A stretch of 64,000 nt of DNA from JBCBKP01 sp038746265. Its GTDB lineage: Bacteria > Planctomycetota > Phycisphaerae > Phycisphaerales > UBA1924. Shown one piece after another: positions 59,061-64,000 of the stretch (its first letter is position 1; every line of letters begins with the position of its first letter). Below the pieces are notes generated by a model, which was given only the letters and a program-made list of their open reading frames with translations, was not told where the DNA came from and searched no databases. Where the stretch lies: the NCBI GenBank assembly GCA_038746265.1, contig JBCDKU010000002.1:1-64000 (forward strand). The letters run 5' to 3'. The position numbers were made by a program, and so were the translations under genes.

Positions 59061-59849
59061 ATGCGCATGTTTCAGATCGATGCCTTCACCGATCAACTTT
59101 TCGCCGGTAACCCGGCTGCTGTGGTGCCGCTTGAGTCTTGGCTGTCAGACGCGACGCTCCAGGCGATCGCTGCGGAAAACAACCTCGCCGAGACGGCTTT
59201 CCTCGTTCCGCGTGACGGCGGCTACGAGATCCGCTGGCTCACGCCGGCGATCGAGGTCGATCTGTGCGGTCACGCGACGCTCGCGTCCGCGCACGCCGTG
59301 TGGACAGAACTCGGCCATCAGGGTGACGTGCTCGAACTGCACTCGCCACGGAGCGGGGCACTCCGGGTGCGACGAGCCGGCGAATCGCGGTACACGCTGG
59401 ACTTCCCTGCCGTCCCGCCGAAGCCGATCGGGATGGTCGATGAGATCGCGTCATCGCTCGGCGGTGAGCCGCGTGAGATGCTGCGGAGCGCGTGGGACTA
59501 TGTCGCGGTGTACGAGAGCGAGGCAGACGTTCGGGCGTTGAACCCCGATCTGCGGGCACTGCGTGAGGTCGATGCCCGCGGCATCATCGCGACTGCGCCG
59601 GGCGATGAGCATGATTTCGTCTCGCGTTTCTTCGGCCCGCGGAGCGGTGTCGATGAGGACCACGTCACGGGATCAGCGCACTGCACGCTCGCACCGCTGT
59701 GGGCCGAGCGAATCGGGAAGAACACGCTCCGCGCGTTCCAGGCGTCGCCGCGCGGCGGCGAGTTGCTCTGCGCCGTCGTCGGTGATCGGGTTGAGCTGAC
59801 GGGCGGGGCCGTAACCTATCTTCGCGGCGAGATCATGCTCCCGCGGTAG
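59061..59849 (+). CDS. PhzF-family isomerase/epimerase
   Basis: A 262 aa PhzF-like protein. It starts FQIDAFTDQLFAGNPAAVVPL, has the catalytic Glu region NNLAETAFLV, DLCGHATLASAHA and the second-half GSAHCTLAP motif. These diaminopimelate-epimerase-fold proteins mostly have unknown substrates; no phenazine genes are near. The start codon is just three bases after the terminator T tract, so its promoter must lie within or overlap the preceding terminator. Confidence 0.9.
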   Translation: MRMFQIDAFTDQLFAGNPAAVVPLESWLSDATLQAIAAENNLAETAFLVPRDGGYEIRWLTPAIEVDLCGHATLASAHAVWTELGHQGDVLELHSPRSGALRVRRAGESRYTLDFPAVPPKPIGMVDEIASSLGGEPREMLRSAWDYVAVYESEADVRALNPDLRALREVDARGIIATAPGDEHDFVSRFFGPRSGVDEDHVTGSAHCTLAPLWAERIGKNTLRAFQASPRGGELLCAVVGDRVELTGGAVTYLRGEIMLPR

Positions 59850-60870
59850 CAATGTCTCCGGCCTGCCCGAACCGAGCACGCTGTTCCTCGAGACGCTCTC
59901 GGATCAGCGCGTGGTTCGGCTCGGTCGTCTCGACGTTTGGCTCGAAGGATCCGCCCACGATCAGCGCATCGCGCCTCGGGAAGATGTAGCGGTACGAATC
60001 GTGCCAGATGTAGCCGAGGTCCTGCGGCTCGAATTTCGCGAGCGTGCCGCGAGCACCGAACATCTCGGTGTCGTCGAACAACTCGCGTGAGCCGAGTGCC
60101 GAGCAGTTGACGATCACCGGTTCGTCGAGGTTCAGCACGTCGCCTTTGGAAATGAATCGTTGCGTCTCGAAGCGTGCGCCTGCGGAGCGCGCGTCTTCCG
60201 CGATCGCGGCGGCGTGGATCGGGGCGTGGATGAAGGGGCAGTCGTAGGTCGCGCCGCGGATGTGCAGGCCCTCGATCGGGAAACGATCGATCGAGCGGGG
60301 CGGTTCGATCGTGCCGTTGTCGAAGTATCGCTCGGGTTCTACGGCCCAGTCCGGCTCGTACACGGGCAGCGTTTCGTACGCGTACCGCTCGGGGTCGAGT
60401 GCGCGCAGCAGGTTGAGCGAGCGTCGCAGGATGGAGAGGAACCACGCGACACGCTCGGGTGAGTCGCCGAAGTTCACGCCGGTCGGCAGCCAGAGCCCGC
60501 CGGCGACAGCGCTGGCGGTGCCTTTGAGGTGCTTCTCGGCGTAGACCGTGACGGTGATCCCGCGTTGCGTGAGTGTTCGCGCGGTGTAGAGGCCGATGAT
60601 CCCGCCGCCGATGACCGCGACGCGGTCATTGCCGTGCGTTTGGAGCGCGTCGCATGTGAGCTGTGCCGCGCACTCGGCTGATCCGAGGCCGGTGGTGTAG
60701 CCGGAGCCGCCGTGGCCGTAGTGATGGACCACGGGTTTCTCGACGGTCCCCGCGCGCTCGAGTGCCGTCTCGATCCGCAGCCCGCTCGCGCGGCACGGAC
60801 GCACGCCGGCCACGATCTCGATGAGCTTCGACTCGGAGAGGTCGGGTCGTGGGCGGTCACCGCGTGGCAT
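59833..60870 (-). CDS. FAD-dependent D-amino-acid-oxidase-like protein, circularly permuted
   Basis: A 345 aa protein with all D-amino-acid oxidase (DAO) motifs but in changed order. The N-terminal 75 residues hold what is normally the C terminus: GVRPCRASGLRIE (Arg24 matching the substrate-binding Arg) and VVHHYGHGGSGYTTGLGSAE. Only then comes the FAD Rossmann start VAVIGGGIIGLYTA (about 84-97), SAVAGGLWLP, and last YIFPRRDALIVGGSFEPN. The protein ends where the GLRP segment would normally follow. It probably oxidises a D-amino acid or similar amine. Its 3' end overlaps the phzF-like gene by 17 bases, convergently. It is ten bases downstream of an SDR gene. Confidence 0.85.
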   Translation of the reverse strand: MPRGDRPRPDLSESKLIEIVAGVRPCRASGLRIETALERAGTVEKPVVHHYGHGGSGYTTGLGSAECAAQLTCDALQTHGNDRVAVIGGGIIGLYTARTLTQRGITVTVYAEKHLKGTASAVAGGLWLPTGVNFGDSPERVAWFLSILRRSLNLLRALDPERYAYETLPVYEPDWAVEPERYFDNGTIEPPRSIDRFPIEGLHIRGATYDCPFIHAPIHAAAIAEDARSAGARFETQRFISKGDVLNLDEPVIVNCSALGSRELFDDTEMFGARGTLAKFEPQDLGYIWHDSYRYIFPRRDALIVGGSFEPNVETTEPNHALIRERLEEQRARFGQAGDIATAGA

Positions 60871-60879
60871 CGGTGCAGT

Positions 60880-61611
60880 CTACGACGGGCTGTTGACGGT
60901 GACGGTCGAGCCGTTCTCGTCGTCGCGCTCGCCCAGGATGAATCCGACGATCACGGCGGCGATGTCGTCGGGAGACAGCGTCTGCGACTCGGGCAGCATG
61001 TCGGTGTCGAAGAGCGAGCGGAGCAGGGGGGTCTCGACGGCTCCAGGCGCGACGGTCAGGGCTCGGACGCCGTCGTCGCTGTGCTCGGAGGCGAGGGCCT
61101 TGGCGAGGGTGTTGGTCGAGGCCTTCGCGGCGCCGTAGACGCCCAGGCCCGGGAAGGGGTCGAAGGCGGCGACGCTCGAGACCGTCACGATCGTTCCCGA
61201 GCCGTTGTTCGGGCCCGCCTTGAACGCCCGCACGGCCGCTGCGGCGGACACGGCAGGTGCGACGGCGTTGAGCGCGAAGATCGATTCGATCTCGTCCGTC
61301 TCGAGCTGGCCCACGTTCTTCAGGGGGGATGCGCCGGCGTTATTCACCAGTGCATCGATCCGGCCGAACGCCTCGACCGTGCGGCCCACGATCGCCTCGG
61401 CCTTGGCGGCGACCGAGACGTCGGCCGGCAGGCGGACCCAGTCGGCGCCCTCGCGGCCCAGCGATTCGCCGGTCTCGGTGAGCTTCTCGGCGCGGCGGCC
61501 GACGAGGGCCAGGCGCCAGCCTGCTTCTGAGAGCCGATGGCAGACGGCCCGGCCGATCCCCGATCCGGCGCCCGTCACGAGGCAGACCGGCCGATCCATT
61601 TGAGCGTTCAT
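60880..61611 (-). CDS. short-chain dehydrogenase/reductase upstream of the oxidase
   Basis: A 243 aa classical SDR: VTGAGSGIG at about 11-19, NNAG near 92, the Ser in VSSVAA and YGAAK. RRAEK after the second strand favours NADP. ATG 61611 follows AGGAG; a second ATG four codons later is an alternative. It is ten bases from the D-amino-acid-oxidase-like gene, so the two may act in sequence on one substrate. Confidence 0.9.
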   Translation of the reverse strand: MNAQMDRPVCLVTGAGSGIGRAVCHRLSEAGWRLALVGRRAEKLTETGESLGREGADWVRLPADVSVAAKAEAIVGRTVEAFGRIDALVNNAGASPLKNVGQLETDEIESIFALNAVAPAVSAAAAVRAFKAGPNNGSGTIVTVSSVAAFDPFPGLGVYGAAKASTNTLAKALASEHSDDGVRALTVAPGAVETPLLRSLFDTDMLPESQTLSPDDIAAVIVGFILGERDDENGSTVTVNSPS

Positions 61612-61754
61612 GGCGTCCGTGCTCCTCTTTCTCTCGGCATCGCCGGGCGATCCGATCCCTGGCGTTTGGGTCCGTACACTTGGCCGCGCTTCCGACCAGA
61701 CCTGAGAGCGACCAGCCTCTCTCGATTCACGTCCTCGAAAGACCGAGCCACCCG

Positions 61755-63365
61755 ATGTCCACACAAGACCGTCTTCCGGCCTTCCTCCGTCTCGGCGAGC
61801 ACCGCTACCCGGCCCACGCCAAGATCGTCTCGACGCTGGGGCCCGCGAGCGATTCTCCGGAGATGATCGAACGTCTCATCGAGGCGGGCGTCAACATCTT
61901 CCGCCTGAACTTCTCGCATGGCGAGCTCGATCAGCAGCTCACCCGCTTCGAGCGGGTCCGGGCGGTCGCGAAAAAGATGGGCCGTCAGGTCGGCATCCTG
62001 GGCGACCTGCAGGGCCCGAAGATGCGTGTGGGCAAGGTCCCCGACCTCCACGAGAGCGGCGGCGTGATGACCGAGACGGGCTCGGACATCGTCTTTGCCA
62101 AGGACCACGGCGAGGCCACGCTCGGCGGCATGGACGACGATGTCCTCGCGACCTTCGACACGACGTTCGAATCGATCTTCAAGGACGTTGAGGTCGGGCA
62201 GCGTGTGCTCATCAACGACGGCGCGATCCGCGGTCTGGTGATCGACCGCGATGTCGGCAAGTGGATCCGCTGCCGCATCACGCACGGCGGCAAGATCACC
62301 AGCTCGAAGGGCATCAACCTTCCGGAGTCGGAGCTCTCTGATCCCGCGATCACCGACAAGGACTGGGAGTGCGTCGCGTGGGGCGTGAAGCACCAGGTGG
62401 ACTTCTTCGCGCTCTCATTCGTGCGCACGCCCGGCGAGATCTTCACGCTGAAGGAGAAGATCCGCTCGATGTGCGACGTCGAGCACGGGACGGACCGTGA
62501 CCCGCTCGCGTGCCAGATCCCGGTGATCGCGAAGATCGAGAAGCCCCAGGCGATCGTGAACCTGGAGTCGATCGTCGAGGCCTCGGACGGCCTCATGGTC
62601 GCCCGCGGCGATCTGGGCGTCGAGATGGAACCCCAGCAGGTCCCGGTCGCGCAGAAATACATCATCGAGACCGCCGGCGCGTACGGCAAGCCCTGCATCG
62701 TCGCGACGCAGATGCTCGAGACGATGATCGACAACATCGCGCCGACCCGGGCCGAGGCGTCGGACGTCGCCAACGCGATCTTCGATGGCGCTGACGCGGT
62801 GATGCTCTCGGGCGAGACCGCGGTGGGGGCGCACCCCGACGTGGTCGTCGAGACGATGCACAAGATCGTCCGGGCGGCCGAGGCCCGCATCGACATGCTG
62901 CCGCACGAGGCGAGCGAGCCCGAGCGGATCAACGAGTACCCGTGGCGGTCCAAGGGCCTGGCGGCCGGCGCGTGGCACATCGCGAAGAAGGTCGATGCCA
63001 AGCTCGTCGTTGTGTGGTCGCAGACCGGCGGCATGGCCCGCTACCTCTCGCAGCACGACTTCCGCGTCCCGCTGATCGCGTTCTCGAGCTCGGAGATCGC
63101 GACCCGCCGCATGGCGCTGTTCGGCGGCGTGACGTCGATCCTCGCGACGCCGCCCGAGACCGGCGCGCTCGCCGCCTGGACCGACATGGTCGAGGAGATC
63201 GCGACCTCGCGCGGCTGGGTCGAGCCGGGCGACCCGGTGATCCTGATCGCGGGCAAGCCGCTGGGCTCGGTGAAGGCCCAGGACATCCTCGCGATCCTCC
63301 GCGTCGGCGACGACAACTCGGGCTTCCGGGGCCACGACGACGAGCCCAACCCGGCGATGCGCTAG
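61755..63365 (+). CDS. pyk: pyruvate kinase
   Basis: A 536 aa pyruvate kinase. It has AKIVSTLGPASDSPEMI, FRLNFSHG, GDLQGPKMRVG, the active-site PVIAKIEKPQAI, VARGDLGVE, and MLSGETAVGAHP. The C-terminal regulatory domain is present. It converts PEP and ADP to pyruvate and ATP. ATG 61755 is used: a TACACT -10 candidate lies at about 61674, giving an 80-base leader. Confidence 0.95.
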   Translation: MSTQDRLPAFLRLGEHRYPAHAKIVSTLGPASDSPEMIERLIEAGVNIFRLNFSHGELDQQLTRFERVRAVAKKMGRQVGILGDLQGPKMRVGKVPDLHESGGVMTETGSDIVFAKDHGEATLGGMDDDVLATFDTTFESIFKDVEVGQRVLINDGAIRGLVIDRDVGKWIRCRITHGGKITSSKGINLPESELSDPAITDKDWECVAWGVKHQVDFFALSFVRTPGEIFTLKEKIRSMCDVEHGTDRDPLACQIPVIAKIEKPQAIVNLESIVEASDGLMVARGDLGVEMEPQQVPVAQKYIIETAGAYGKPCIVATQMLETMIDNIAPTRAEASDVANAIFDGADAVMLSGETAVGAHPDVVVETMHKIVRAAEARIDMLPHEASEPERINEYPWRSKGLAAGAWHIAKKVDAKLVVVWSQTGGMARYLSQHDFRVPLIAFSSSEIATRRMALFGGVTSILATPPETGALAAWTDMVEEIATSRGWVEPGDPVILIAGKPLGSVKAQDILAILRVGDDNSGFRGHDDEPNPAMR

Positions 63366-63394
63366 CCGAGGCGGTGAAGAACCTCCGGAACGAG

Positions 63395-63464
63395 CCGCCC
63401 GCGTGAGCGGGCGGGGGACGCAACGCGGGCGTCGGGCGTGGTGTCTCGCTCGCTCACGCGAGCG
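63395..63464. repeat. paired tetraloop hairpins after pyk
   Basis: CCGCCCGC-GTGA-GCGGGCGG (63395-63414) and CGCTCGC-TCAC-GCGAGCG (63447-63464) are bracketed by AACGAG and GGCTCGT, the same architecture as at 37003-37067. They fill most of the 136-base gap between pyk and thiG. Confidence 0.8.
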
Positions 63465-63501
63465 GCTCGTCGGGGCGCGGGCCGGCCCCATACGCTCCGG
63501 C

Positions 63502-64000
63502 ATGACCCAGACCAAAGCCTCTCCCGATCTTGAGCCCCTGACCATCGCGGGCCGCACGTTCTCCAGCCGCCTTTTCGTTGGCACCGGCAAGTACGCGAGC
63601 TACGACCAGATGCAGACCGCTCTCGATGCCTCGGGCTGCGAGGTCGTGACGGTCGCCGTGCGGCGCGAGCGGCTCGTCAACGAGCAGGGCGAGAGCCTGC
63701 TCGACTACATCGACACCGACCGCTACACGATCCTGCCCAACACCGCTGGCTGCTTCAGCGCCGAGGACGCCGTCCGCGTCTCGCGGCTCGGTCGTGAGTT
63801 GCTCGACCAGCTCGACAACCCCGGGAAGGACTGGGTCAAGCTCGAAGTGCTGGGCGACAAGAAGACGCTGCTGCCCGACCCCGTCGGCACGATCGAGGCG
63901 ACCAGGACCCTCGTCGCCGACGGCTTCAAGGTCCTCGTCTACACCTCCGACGACCCGATCAGCGCGCAGCGGATCAAGGACGCCGGGGCGGCCGCGGTGA
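63502..64000 (+). CDS. thiG: thiazole synthase, 5' part
   Basis: The first 166 codons of ThiG, cut by the window end. It begins with a short polar leader, then LTIAGRTFSSRLFVGTGKYAS, EVVTVAVRRERLVN, NTAGCFSAEDAVR and WVKLEVLGDKKTLLPD. ThiG joins deoxyxylulose phosphate, dehydroglycine or glyoxylate imine and ThiS thiocarboxylate into the thiazole of thiamine. TACGCT ends five bases before the ATG without a ribosome binding site. Confidence 0.93.
   Translation, partial: MTQTKASPDLEPLTIAGRTFSSRLFVGTGKYASYDQMQTALDASGCEVVTVAVRRERLVNEQGESLLDYIDTDRYTILPNTAGCFSAEDAVRVSRLGRELLDQLDNPGKDWVKLEVLGDKKTLLPDPVGTIEATRTLVADGFKVLVYTSDDPISAQRIKDAGAAAV

Overview
The window is a GC-rich bacterial chromosome segment, most likely from the phylum Planctomycetota, class Phycisphaerae. 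The evidence is a mix of features: exported proteins ending in a PEP-CTERM-like tail of the 'VPAPA...RRRRR' type, an ECF sigma factor directly followed by a membrane Ser/Thr kinase, a divergent CTP synthase, small membrane proteins ending in a CPRC...ECxWRR zinc ribbon, and KdsB (an LPS-type outer membrane). No phage, transposase or CRISPR array was seen. This assignment is inference from content, not from a marker gene.

Layout. 1-363 holds an attenuator-like leader for a gene leaving the window on the left. 364-4380 is hrpA. 4476-7374 is a rightward photoreceptor operon: two unknown proteins, a photoactive yellow protein (PYP) and an aromatic amino acid ammonia-lyase with tyrosine-ammonia-lyase residues, which would make the p-coumarate chromophore precursor. 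It runs head-on, with overlapping stop codons, into a leftward gas-vesicle cluster (7371-16237). The order of that cluster, from its promoter, is gvpA, a GvpC-position protein, gvpN, two small unknowns, gvpF/L, gvpG, gvpS/M, gvpK, a frameshifted gvpA/J paralogue, an unknown, gvpH (Hsp20), a Cdc48-like double AAA ATPase whose frame changes at an A AAA AAG heptamer, and a second gvpF/L. Divergent from gvpA is a large CheA-like pseudokinase (16561-19584). The PYP/TAL plus gas-vesicle plus CheA-like locus is the most notable system here and suggests light-tuned buoyancy.

19643-26301 is a tight arginine operon (argR-C-B-F-G-H and a GNAT N-acetylglutamate synthase) with an ArgR-type operator. 26312-27616 is a lower-GC lipase-like membrane protein of probable foreign origin. 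Then follow msrB, an ECF sigma/kinase pair, the def-fmt-HExxH operon, a repeat-rich helical protein, kdsB, pyrG, a PilZ-like protein behind a sigma28-like promoter, panC, gcvT, asnB, tRNA-Phe and a lipoprotein M28 peptidase.

44835-52282 is mostly leftward: a NeuD-type acetyltransferase, trpA, map, two zinc-ribbon membrane proteins, prpB, a lipoprotein hydrolase and prpD (methylcitrate cycle). 52458-64000 holds a thiolase, small membrane proteins, an SDR, aspS, two tandem PEP-CTERM-like secreted paralogues, a PhzF protein, a D-amino-acid-oxidase-like protein whose motif order is circularly permuted, an SDR, pyruvate kinase and the start of thiG. Two genome-style signals recur: a TA-rich -10 hexamer only 5-8 nt before start codons that lack a Shine-Dalgarno (probable leaderless mRNAs), and intergenic palindromes with GNRA-type tetraloops.
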